Positions 1-5,650 of a stretch of 9,090 nt of DNA are shown here, piece by piece; within the stretch, counting starts at the first letter, position 1, and each line of letters starts with the position of its first letter. The notes beneath the pieces are model-generated. The model searched no databases and had not been told where the DNA came from. It saw nothing but the letters and a program-made list of their open reading frames with translations. The stretch comes from Xanthobacteraceae bacterium (GTDB taxonomy: Bacteria; Pseudomonadota; Alphaproteobacteria; Rhizobiales; Xanthobacteraceae): NCBI GenBank assembly GCA_030040825.1, contig JASHSY010000285.1, forward strand, positions 1 through 9,090, given 5' to 3'. Made by a program: the position numbers and the translations under genes.

Positions 1-150
1 ACCGGGCGGCTGTTTCTGCCGTTCGATTTCATGTTCGGGCGAACCATGATGAAGGACACCACGCTATCACTGGAGCTCAGCGTGCCGATGATCAATCAAT
101 ATCCGGTGTACGATTTCAAAACCGTCGCCCGGCTCAACATAAGATTCTAA
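1..150 (+). CDS. C-terminal end of a probable outer-membrane beta-barrel protein (partial)
   Basis: Frame 1 is open from the first base to a TAA at 148-150 and gives 49 residues; the start lies outside the window. The visible tail alternates polar and hydrophobic residues (for example TTLSLELSVPM), then reads YPVYDFKTVARLNIRF and ends in Phe. A terminal amphipathic strand ending in Phe is the usual C-terminal signal that the BAM machinery recognises in Gram-negative outer-membrane beta barrels. The tail loosely resembles the end of the 'MetA-pathway of phenol degradation' outer-membrane family, but that is an impression only. The gene runs tail-to-tail towards the iorB remnant that begins 43 bases downstream. 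The open frame and stop are seen; the barrel assignment is inferred. Confidence 0.5.
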   Translation, partial: TGRLFLPFDFMFGRTMMKDTTLSLELSVPMINQYPVYDFKTVARLNIRF

Positions 151-192
151 CGCCGCAACAACAGATAAACTGCCGGCGCCGACTTGATGGCG

Positions 193-268
193 GCTACAGC
201 GTCGCGGTCGTCTTCGGCGCGCCGTCGAGCGCGATGCCTATTTCGTCGAGCAAAGCGGCGTCGTGCAG
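193..268 (+). repeat. Direct repeat, copy 1 (iorB 3' end)
   Basis: This 76-base segment recurs in the same orientation at 4049-4124 with 7 mismatches and no gaps. The two copies are 3,856 bases apart and bracket the DUF2336/PilZ/PAS/HTH gene block. Confidence 0.88.
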
Positions 269-300
269 ACTTTCGGCTGCCCGCCTGCGATCATCCAATC
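194..300 (-). pseudogene. Frameshifted remnant of the iorB 3' end
   Basis: Bases 193-268 align without gaps to 4049-4124, the 3' end of iorB, with 69 of 76 identical. Read on the minus strand, the remnant begins with Asp-Trp-Met (rc of 292-300), matching DWM at residues 491-493 of IorB. A net 17 extra bases around 269-291 then shift the frame. The rest, in the shifted frame, reads LHDAALLDEIGIALDGAP followed by KTTATL and a TAG (194-196). The intact gene has LRDAALLDEKGIALDGAL followed by KTIATL and stop. Four of the seven base differences change the amino acid, as expected for sequence no longer under selection. Similarity stops at about 300, where the DNA becomes AT-rich. It could be an attachment-site-like duplication left by an insertion, or the last trace of a lost second iorB. 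Confidence 0.85.
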
Positions 301-307
301 GTAACTC

Positions 308-348
308 TTAACACTAAATTCATGTGTTATATATAACGTTAATATAAC
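308..348 (+). promoter_or_regulatory. Candidate promoter with overlapping palindromes
   Basis: An AT-rich island in otherwise GC-rich DNA lies 70-110 bases upstream of the DUF2336 gene. TTAACA (308-313) and TATATA (330-335) are 16 bases apart, a plausible sigma-70-type -35/-10 pair. The -10 lies inside a perfect 12-base palindrome, GTTATATATAAC (326-337). A related half-perfect copy, GTTAATATAAC (338-348), follows at once. Tandem GTTA-n-TAAC dyads over a -10 look like a repressor operator, but no regulator is identified. The sequence is seen; the function is inferred. Confidence 0.4.
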
Positions 349-416
349 AATCATGGTTTGGAACATCTTGGAAGCGGCCCCGGGCGCGAGCTCCGCATGC
401 TGTCTACTGTGACGCC

Positions 417-1604
417 ATGGGACAGACCCCCTCTCTGATTGCCGAACTGGAAGTGGCAATCCAAAGCGGTTCAAAGGACAAGCGCGTAGAAACCTTGCGT
501 CGCATCACCGATCTTTTCGTGGCCGATGCCGACCGCTTCAACGATCAGCAGATTGAGGTTTTCGACGACGTTCTGGGCCACCTGATCAGGCGAATTCAGG
601 GCAAAGCTCTGGCCGAGCTCAGCCAACGGCTTGCGCCTGTGAATAACGCGCCAGTCGAAGTCATAAGACGGCTCGCGCGCGACGACGACGTTGCGATTGC
701 CGCTCCGGTCTTGCGACAATCGTCACGGCTTACCGACGACGATCTGATCGACATTGCCAACACCAAAAATCAGGGACATTTGGTGGCCATCGCTGCGCGC
801 TCGGCAGTTGGGCCGCAGGTCACCGACGTGTTGTTAAGGCGCGGCGACCGCGATGTATTTCACACACTCGCCGAAAACGCCGGCGCCAACTTCTCAGAGA
901 ACGGCTTTGTGACGCTCGCAAGACATGCGGAGAGAGATGAGCGTTTGGCCGAGAGTGTTGGGCTGCGGCTGGATCTTCCCTTGGCGATCTTTCGGCAACT
1001 GTTGCTGCGCGCTACCGAGGTGGTTCGGTCGCGGCTGCAGGCTCTCGCCGATCCCGAAAGCCGAGATCGGATTCAGCACGTGCTGACTGACATTTGTGAA
1101 GATACGCAACATGAAGCCGGTCTGCGAAAGCAACGTGATTACGCGGTTGCGCACGCCAGGGCTACCGCATTGAAAAGCACCGGCAAGCTCAACGAGGCGG
1201 CCATTTTGGAACTGGCGAGAACCGACCACTACGCCGACCTATTGGCGGCACTGTCGCTGATGTGCGGAGCGCCGATGACGTTGGTGGAGGTTCTCCTGCA
1301 GAGCGATCGCCGCGAAGGTTGGCTCATTCCGTGCAAGGTGGCTGGATTGGAATGGTCGACGGTTCGCGCCATTCTGAGCAATCGCTTCATCGCGCGACCG
1401 CTATCCGATCAGGCACTGGACGCAGCGCGCGCGGATTATTTCAGTTTGTCCCAAGCGGGTGCCGGAAGGGTTCTGCGTTTTTGGCAGGTGCGGCGGAGTG
1501 CCTCGCAGGACGCCGTTCCCAATGGATTGAAGCCGCTGGCCGCCCCCGCTGCGCCGGCTTCCGGTTCGTACCTGTCGTTCAGTCATGAGCCAACCTCGCG
1601 ATAA
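417..1604 (+). CDS. DUF2336 domain protein (HEAT-like helical repeats)
   Basis: A 395-residue, probably cytoplasmic protein of the DUF2336 family, which is widespread in alphaproteobacteria and has no firmly assigned biochemistry. The N-terminal two thirds carry the features I associate with the family: LIAELEVAIQSGS near residue 7, VETLRRITDLF near 24, LAELSQRLAPVNNAPVEVIRRLA near 65-87, then further helical repeats with DVLLRRGDRDV, and FRQLLLRATEVVRSRL near 193-207. The pattern is all-helical and HEAT-like, which suggests a protein-binding scaffold. The Ala/Pro/Ser-rich last 30 residues look disordered. The ATG at 417 is the only nearby in-frame start; its Shine-Dalgarno match is poor. The gene overlaps the PilZ gene by 20 bases, so the two are probably co-translated. 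That pairing suggests, by inference only, a role in c-di-GMP-linked envelope, motility or cell-cycle control. Confidence 0.88.
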   Translation: MGQTPSLIAELEVAIQSGSKDKRVETLRRITDLFVADADRFNDQQIEVFDDVLGHLIRRIQGKALAELSQRLAPVNNAPVEVIRRLARDDDVAIAAPVLRQSSRLTDDDLIDIANTKNQGHLVAIAARSAVGPQVTDVLLRRGDRDVFHTLAENAGANFSENGFVTLARHAERDERLAESVGLRLDLPLAIFRQLLLRATEVVRSRLQALADPESRDRIQHVLTDICEDTQHEAGLRKQRDYAVAHARATALKSTGKLNEAAILELARTDHYADLLAALSLMCGAPMTLVEVLLQSDRREGWLIPCKVAGLEWSTVRAILSNRFIARPLSDQALDAARADYFSLSQAGAGRVLRFWQVRRSASQDAVPNGLKPLAAPAAPASGSYLSFSHEPTSR

Positions 1605-1890
1605 ACCTGTATCGCGATCCAACCAACGGCGGCAAAAGAGGCGCGCCGTTTGTACGCGAATGCGCATAGCTGTTGAAGGTCACTCGGGATTCATTAGTTG
1701 CACGATGACTGACGTATCAGCCGGCGGCGCTCGTCTGGAACTCCCTAAAGGTATCCAGCTCCCGGATTTCTTTGCGCTGGTCCTCTCCCATGACGGGCGT
1801 TTGCGCCGGCAGTGTTCAGTGGCCTGGCGCTCGCCCACTTCGGTCGGTGTGGAGTTTATTCCGTTTGATCCGATCAAAAAGCGCGGCTAG
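1585..1890 (+). CDS. Single-domain PilZ protein, putative c-di-GMP receptor
   Basis: A 101-residue protein consisting of one PilZ domain. Both c-di-GMP contact motifs are present: an RxxxR box in the basic N-terminal stretch (Arg15/16 to Arg19/20, RRQKRR) and DxSxxG as DVSAGG (residues 43-48). A beta-barrel pattern follows, ending in the typical VGVEF (87-91). With both motifs intact, ligand binding is likely; the protein has no fused output domain and so would act by contacting a partner. The natural candidates are the products of the overlapping upstream DUF2336 gene (20-base overlap) and the membrane protein encoded 2 bases downstream. There is no strong ribosome-binding site of its own, so expression by translational coupling is likely. 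The domain call is firm; the partner proposal is inferred from gene order. Confidence 0.88.
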   Translation: MSQPRDKPVSRSNQRRQKRRAVCTRMRIAVEGHSGFISCTMTDVSAGGARLELPKGIQLPDFFALVLSHDGRLRRQCSVAWRSPTSVGVEFIPFDPIKKRG

Positions 1891-1892
1891 TC

Positions 1893-2252
1893 ATGAAGAA
1901 GATCGCTCAGAAGCGTAGACGAAACTCGTCTTTCGGGCTGGTGGCTTCATTATGCACCTTCGCGCTTATCGTTGCCGGTTTCTTGACGGCGCATTTGGTG
2001 ATGTCGAAACTTCCCTTCAGCCCTCCGGCTAAGGGACTTTCCGGAAATGACGACAATACTGGAATAATCGCTCGTCAAATAGGCAATCAAGAATGCGTCG
2101 TTGCGCGTTTCGATAACGCCACCGGTCGGACCACCGAAGCATCTGGGTGCAAAAGCGCAATCGTTCTGGACGCTCATGGCGATCCGGTGCCCATGGGTAC
2201 GTTTCGTCGCCTTGACGCTATCAGCAAATCCTTTTCCGGCGCGACCCGATGA
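1893..2252 (+). CDS. Small membrane-anchored protein with periplasmic domain, function unknown
   Basis: A 119-residue protein. A Lys/Arg-rich N-terminus (MKKIAQKRRRN) precedes one hydrophobic segment at about residues 14-37 (FGLVASLCTFALIVAGFLTA), giving an N-in anchor by the positive-inside rule. The remaining 80 residues should be periplasmic. They contain Cys68 and Cys86, which could form a disulphide, flanking FDNATGR, and end with RRLDAISKSFSGATR. The FDN-TG-R ... Cys ... DAI-SF pattern recalls small uncharacterised Rhizobiales proteins, from memory only. It is the third gene of the DUF2336-PilZ unit, starting 2 bases after the PilZ stop, so co-transcription is very likely. It may be the envelope-side partner of that unit. 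No enzymatic motif was found. Confidence 0.75.
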   Translation: MKKIAQKRRRNSSFGLVASLCTFALIVAGFLTAHLVMSKLPFSPPAKGLSGNDDNTGIIARQIGNQECVVARFDNATGRTTEASGCKSAIVLDAHGDPVPMGTFRRLDAISKSFSGATR

Positions 2253-2490
2253 CTCACCGTCAGAAACGGTCCGCTCGAAGTGGCGCCTGGAATGACCGGA
2301 ATCGCTTCTGTGCGCTCATCGCCGGGTGCAGTGGGCAGCTGCAACACTACACACGCGGCAAATCGTGCCAGGGATATCGACAAATTCCAATCCCATATGG
2401 GGTCGTCTCGGCGTAGATTTGCTGTATCGCAACGAACGTTCGATCGCCTCGGGGGAACGCGTATCGGCTCGTCGGTAAGGCGATCCCGCC

Positions 2491-2521
2491 GGAAGACGAT
2501 ACTGAACGCTTCCTTTTTTTT
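2491..2521 (+). terminator. Candidate rho-independent terminator
   Basis: GGAAG (2491-2495) pairs with CTTCC (2509-2513). The stem extends by CG/CG (2497-2498 with 2507-2508) across a bulged A, with an 8-base loop, and is followed immediately by eight T (2514-2521). It would end plus-strand transcription from the DUF2336 operon or from an RNA encoded in the gap. The stem is short, so the call is moderate. Confidence 0.5.
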
Positions 2522-2579
2522 CGCAGAGAAGAGAAAGCTGCATTTAATTTTAGAAATTACAAAACCTGCCGTTGCAAGT

Positions 2580-2585
2580 GGAGAG
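2580..2585 (+). promoter_or_regulatory. Ribosome-binding site of the PAS gene
   Basis: GGAGAG lies 9 bases upstream of the ATG at 2595. It is the clearest Shine-Dalgarno match in the left block and fixes that start. Confidence 0.65.
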
Positions 2586-2594
2586 TGACTACGA

Positions 2595-3209
2595 ATGGAT
2601 CGACGCGTTCTCATCGCGCAGCTCAATATTGAGCATTACCGACGGAAACTGGCTAGCGAGCGTGACGACGCAAAGCGGCGGGCCATTAGCGATTTGCTTG
2701 CTGAGGAAGAGGCCAGATTGGCCACCTTAGCAAACAGCGACCCGAGTGGAGGTTTGGAGCAGCTCTTGGACATGGTTGCCAGCCAGGCTGCCGAACTGTT
2801 CGGCGGAGAACGCGCGGGCACTAATCGAAGCGAGAGCGAAGCACGGCTCGCCCTGATCCTCGATCAAATGCCTTTTGGATTTGGTCTAACGGACCACACA
2901 GGGATTTGGATCCTCGCCAACGTGCTGATGCGGCGATATGCACCTGAGATGATTCCCTCGCGCGACCCGAAGATAGTCCATCGATGGCAGGGCTTCGATA
3001 AGGAGGGTCGCCTCCTCGATCCGTCTCGCTGGCCGAATGCGCGAGCTTTGCGCGGCGAAACGGTAGTTCCGGGTATCGATTTTATCTATACCACCGATGA
3101 CGGCCGGCACGTCGCCACTCGTATTGCGGCGGCGCCGGTCCGGTATGCCGGTGGCCATGTAGCTGGCGCGGTGTGCGTCGTGGAGGAGCTGGAAAAATCG
3201 AAGGCTTAA
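2595..3209 (+). CDS. Stand-alone PAS-domain protein with N-terminal coiled coil
   Basis: A 204-residue soluble protein. Residues 1-45 are strongly helical and charged (LIAQLNIEHYRRKLASERDD onward), consistent with a short coiled coil. Residues about 84-197 form one PAS domain: LALILDQMPFGFGLTDHTG (strand A/B), ILANVLMRRYAPEMIPSRDP (helical region), then WPNARALRGETV and a C-terminal beta sheet ending VRYAGGHVAGAVCVVEEL. In Rhizobiales this PAS type usually sits in front of histidine kinases, in my recollection. Here the protein ends just after the domain, with no kinase, cyclase, HTH or EAL part and no decayed kinase in the 82 bases before the next gene. It may dimerise through the coiled coil and work by binding a partner. 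The ligand is unknown; no heme- or flavin-binding residue is evident. Confidence 0.8.
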   Translation: MDRRVLIAQLNIEHYRRKLASERDDAKRRAISDLLAEEEARLATLANSDPSGGLEQLLDMVASQAAELFGGERAGTNRSESEARLALILDQMPFGFGLTDHTGIWILANVLMRRYAPEMIPSRDPKIVHRWQGFDKEGRLLDPSRWPNARALRGETVVPGIDFIYTTDDGRHVATRIAAAPVRYAGGHVAGAVCVVEELEKSKA

Positions 3210-3291
3210 GTAACCGTGGCAGTGGCCTTTCGCGGCATTTCCTCCTGCAATCGCTTTCCGCACGGGTCGAGCCGCGCTGGCCGTCAAGAGT

Positions 3292-3726
3292 TCAAACGAA
3301 TTGCTGGAGAGAGCGCGATTTCCGGCTGATCGCTGCGCCCTTTTTTCTTCGGTCGCGCCGCCGCGAGGGTCCGCCGTCGTCCAATTCGCCTGATTGCCGA
3401 TGGCTCAGTTGTCGAATTTTCTCCAGCAGCAGGTCGATCACAAGCTTCCGCAAATACGCATTTTCGGTCTCTAGCTCCGAAATCAGCATGCGGCCCGACG
3501 CCTTCCGCGGACGCGGCAGTAATTCAGGATAAGCCGGAACAACCGGCATATCTTGGCCGATGCGGAAGGCGAGAGGTCCCGTTTTGCGCCACCGATGCAG
3601 CGTCATCACGCTGATTTTTAACGTGTCCGCAACTTGAGCTTGTGTGTGCCCTGCTGCGAGAAGTCTGTCGGCTTGCTCACGCTTGGCTGCAATTTCCGCG
3701 GTCGTGTGTCTTTTCACTTTCGGCAT
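3292..3726 (-). CDS. Orphan transposase-OrfA-like HTH/leucine-zipper protein
   Basis: A 144-residue basic protein. Residues 1-50 contain a helix-turn-helix like that of IS3-type OrfA proteins (EIAAKREQADRLLAAGHTQ, then VADTLKISVMTLHRWRK). Residues 51-80 are a Pro-rich linker. Residues 81-107 are a leucine-zipper-like helix (ISELETENAYLRKLVIDLLL), the classic OrfA multimerisation segment. The tail is highly basic (SRRRDRRKKG). I chose the ATG at 3724-3726 over one 24 bases upstream because AAGG lies about 7 bases before it and the protein then begins MPKVKRHT, as related proteins do. There is no OrfB/DDE catalytic partner on either side and no terminal inverted repeats were noticed, so it is either a leftover of an IS element or a domesticated DNA-binding protein. 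It converges on the PAS gene with an 82-base gap. Confidence 0.65.
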   Translation of the reverse strand: MPKVKRHTTAEIAAKREQADRLLAAGHTQAQVADTLKISVMTLHRWRKTGPLAFRIGQDMPVVPAYPELLPRPRKASGRMLISELETENAYLRKLVIDLLLEKIRQLSHRQSGELDDGGPSRRRDRRKKGAAISRKSRSLQQFV

Positions 3727-3848
3727 AAGTACCTTGGTAAGGATGGCCAAAGCAACGTTGACGCACCGCGGTCAAGCAAGACGTATCGGAGGTTGCGCTG
3801 GAGCGATGAGGAACACCGCCAGCCCAACGTTTCCAAACAGGCCTTTTA

Positions 3849-3877
3849 AAATAGCCGAAGATAAAAACCAACTCCAA
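3849..3877 (-). promoter_or_regulatory. Candidate promoter of the HTH gene
   Basis: On the minus strand TTGGAG (3877-3872) and CTATTT (3854-3849) are separated by exactly 17 bases, resembling an alphaproteobacterial housekeeping promoter. Transcription would start near 3842, giving a leader of about 115 bases before the ATG at 3726. Confidence 0.35.
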
Positions 3878-3929
3878 ACGGTAGATACGCGCGTGCCGGC
3901 TTAATGATTGCCGCACAGTCGGTGCGTAT

Positions 3930-3954
3930 AACAACCAGCCCCCTGCAATGTTCC
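3930..3954 (-). promoter_or_regulatory. EcfG-like (general stress) promoter candidate
   Basis: The minus strand has GGAAC (3954-3950), 17 bases, then GTT (3932-3930). The alphaproteobacterial EcfG consensus is GGAAC, 16-17 bases, then (C)GTT; here the base before GTT is T. It is over 200 bases from the HTH start, so a long leader or an unannotated RNA would be needed. Confidence 0.3.
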
Positions 3955-4000
3955 GGGCAGTCAAGACCGGGGTGTTCCGACGCGTTCTCTTATCGCTTGG

Positions 4001-4030
4001 AAAATAACGTGCGCCGAGGGTTCCCCGCGG
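4001..4030 (-). terminator. Weak candidate terminator of the iorAB operon
   Basis: Twenty bases beyond the iorB stop, on the minus strand, CCGcGGG-GAA-CCCtCGG (4030-4014) can form a stem of two 3-bp blocks around one mismatch. TTATTTT lies about ten bases further on (to 4001). The spacing and short T tract make this only a tentative call. Confidence 0.28.
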
Positions 4031-4048
4031 CCACGCAACTGCACTTCC

Positions 4049-4124
4049 GCTACAGCGTCGCGATAGTCTTGAGCGCGCCGTCGAGCGCGATGCCTTTTTC
4101 GTCGAGCAAGGCGGCGTCGCGCAG
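4049..4124 (+). repeat. Direct repeat, copy 2 (intact iorB 3' end)
   Basis: Partner of the repeat at 193-268, in the same orientation with 7 mismatches. It covers the last 24 codons and the stop of iorB. Similarity ends one base beyond the stop codon on the downstream side; upstream, decayed similarity continues to about 4139. Confidence 0.88.
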
Positions 4125-5609
4125 CCGCCGCATCCAGTCGGCGCCATCGGCGCGCGCGGCAAGCGCCGGCACCGCGCCGATCACGCGGTCGAACTTGGAT
4201 TCACCGCGCGCGTGCGTATCGGAATAACCCTTGACCAGCCGGCGGGCGTTAATCGTTTCGACCGCAACATCGTAATTTTTCGCCAGCTGGGCGGTGGCCA
4301 CAGCAAGCCATTTTTCCAGATGCGCCATTTCCCGCTTGTGCCGCAGCGTCGTTCGCCGGATTGGCTTGAGCATCGCCAACGCGTAAAGCATCAGGAACCA
4401 ATGGATGGTGCCCGAGCGCACGCGACGTCCCTTGCGGAATGCGAAGCCGAACAACGCCGGAAAGAATTCGAGGAATCGGCCGAGCGGCGCCGGCATGGTG
4501 CCGGCGACTTCCTCCAGCCGAGGGTGCATGTATTCGGTGGTGTAGACGATCTGCCCATCGCCAACGCTGTTCTCGCGCAGCACGCGGTCATAACGGCTGC
4601 TGCGGGTCTTGAGGTCGGCAACGCGGATCACGTCGTCGTAGGCCATCGCCACGGCGACGTATTTGGCGGCGGCGGCGGTGAATGCAAACGATTTGCCGGC
4701 GCCGCCGTTAGCGACATCGAGCCGATGAAGTGTGTCCACGCGGCCGAGATATTCGCCGGCATAGGCCGGATCCTGGAAATCGACGAGACGCTTTGCGCCA
4801 GCGAACAACATGGCGTGCAGCGGCGCCGGAAATTCGCGAATGCGGGCCAGCAATGCGTCAAGGTCGGGATGCCCGGCCGAAGCGGGAAGGGGAGCGAAGT
4901 GTTTGCCCGGCCGCTTGAGAACGGGACGCGCGGCCGCGGGAACCGGCGGCTGTTTTGCCGCCTCGTAGGCGGCGCCGAAGGCCTTGAGGCTCGCCTCGAT
5001 GCCTCTGCCGCCGGCTTTGATAATGGCTTCGAAACTCTCGCGCTCGAACGGCAACGTGCCGGATGCGGCGAGTGTCCCGAACAGGCACGCGGAGATATGG
5101 CTGTTATTCTTGTTCGCCAGCGCTTCCATGTCGAAAGCGATCGTGTGTTTGGCGGCGATGTCGGCCGCATCCATCACCACGGCCGGATCGGCGGTGGCGT
5201 CACCCGGCTTTTCCTTCTCGGCGGTCGAATACACACGATGGGTCGAGGCGATCAGCGTGGTGCGGTCAGGTGTGACCAGGCCGCGCAGTATGGAACGTCC
5301 GGCCTCCATCAGTTCGGCTGCCAGTACTACGTCGACTTCGCCCTGCGCCGGCATCAACGACAAGATCGGCGCGCGTCCTCCTTTGGGCGGCAGCATCTCG
5401 ACATAATAGATGGTGGCGCCGGTACGCTGGGCGACGCCCGGCACCGATGTGGATTGGGCGTGCCAGCCCTCGGATTCGGCAAGTTCAACGATCCAGTCGG
5501 CCAGCACGCCGCCGCCTTGACCGCCCATCGCCATAACGGCGATGCAAATCGGTCGTTCGGTTGTGTACCGCGTCGGTGCTTTCGGCGTGCCGGACTGGAT
5601 GTTCATCAT
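4050..5609 (-). CDS. iorB: Indolepyruvate ferredoxin oxidoreductase, beta subunit (long form)
   Basis: A 519-residue subunit of the cytoplasmic enzyme that oxidatively decarboxylates indole-, phenyl- and hydroxyphenyl-pyruvate to the aryl-acetyl-CoA while reducing ferredoxin. Residues about 20-215 are the pyruvate/ketoisovalerate oxidoreductase gamma-type domain: AVMAMGGQGGGVLADWI (25-40) carries the glycine-rich GGQGGG loop, followed by STSVPGVAQRTGATIYYVE and DVVLAAELMEAGR. Classical archaeal IorB is about 200 residues. The remaining 300 residues are the extra C-terminal region of proteobacterial long forms (probably DUF6537), with HPRLEEVAGTMPAPLGRFLE and LKPIRRTTLRHKREMAHLEKW. Two adjacent ATG codons (5609, 5606) could start it; no strong ribosome-binding site is visible. 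It lies 41 bases after iorA in the same operon. Its 3' end is duplicated, broken, at 193-300. Confidence 0.9.
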   Translation of the reverse strand: MMNIQSGTPKAPTRYTTERPICIAVMAMGGQGGGVLADWIVELAESEGWHAQSTSVPGVAQRTGATIYYVEMLPPKGGRAPILSLMPAQGEVDVVLAAELMEAGRSILRGLVTPDRTTLIASTHRVYSTAEKEKPGDATADPAVVMDAADIAAKHTIAFDMEALANKNNSHISACLFGTLAASGTLPFERESFEAIIKAGGRGIEASLKAFGAAYEAAKQPPVPAAARPVLKRPGKHFAPLPASAGHPDLDALLARIREFPAPLHAMLFAGAKRLVDFQDPAYAGEYLGRVDTLHRLDVANGGAGKSFAFTAAAAKYVAVAMAYDDVIRVADLKTRSSRYDRVLRENSVGDGQIVYTTEYMHPRLEEVAGTMPAPLGRFLEFFPALFGFAFRKGRRVRSGTIHWFLMLYALAMLKPIRRTTLRHKREMAHLEKWLAVATAQLAKNYDVAVETINARRLVKGYSDTHARGESKFDRVIGAVPALAARADGADWMRRLRDAALLDEKGIALDGALKTIATL

Positions 5610-5650
5610 GCGGCTCAGCTCATATCGTCATCGCGAGCGCAGGGTGCGCC

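Larger units (their letters stand above)
2253..2594. other. 342-bp intergenic region between the DUF2336 operon and the PAS gene
   Basis: No credible coding sequence was seen: the open frames on both strands lack ribosome-binding sites and family resemblance, and their composition is unlike the neighbouring genes. The region contains a 10-base perfect palindrome, CGAACGTTCG (2433-2442), a terminator-like hairpin with T8 (2491-2521), and an AT-rich stretch (about 2530-2565) that probably carries the promoter of the PAS gene. The 240 bases between the operon stop and the hairpin could be a long 3' untranslated region or a small-RNA gene. Confidence 0.6.
3727..4048. other. Intergenic region between the HTH gene and iorB
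   Basis: No convincing gene was seen in these bases. Both strands carry only short or low-quality frames. The region is less GC-rich than the flanking ior genes. It holds a candidate minus-strand promoter for the HTH gene (3849-3877), a GGAAC/GTT pair on the minus strand (3930-3954) and a weak hairpin just downstream of iorB (4001-4030). Confidence 0.55.

Noticed and set aside
2433..2442. CGAACGTTCG palindrome as an SOS/LexA box
   Set aside because: The alphaproteobacterial LexA site is GTTC-N7-GTTC or GAAC-N7-GTTC. Here the half-sites abut without a spacer.
2454..2480. GGAAC upstream of the PAS gene as an EcfG promoter
   Set aside because: At 16-17 bases downstream the sequence is GTAA rather than GTT, and the hairpin-T8 element lies between it and the gene.
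2280..2588. A 102-codon plus-strand frame and an overlapping 150-codon minus-strand frame in the 2253-2594 gap
   Set aside because: Neither has a ribosome-binding site, a domain or plausible composition, and both read through the hairpin-T8 element.
3231..3276. CGCGGC/GCCGCG inverted repeat between the convergent PAS and HTH genes as a bidirectional terminator
   Set aside because: Only six base pairs around a 34-base loop, with no T tract on either side.
3292..3726. Calling the HTH gene part of an intact insertion sequence
   Set aside because: No OrfB, no terminal inverted repeats and no target-site duplication were seen around it.
301..4048. Terminal inverted repeats at the ends of the bracketed block
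   Set aside because: Comparison of about 28 bases inward from each edge shows no inverted match, so a simple transposon is not supported.
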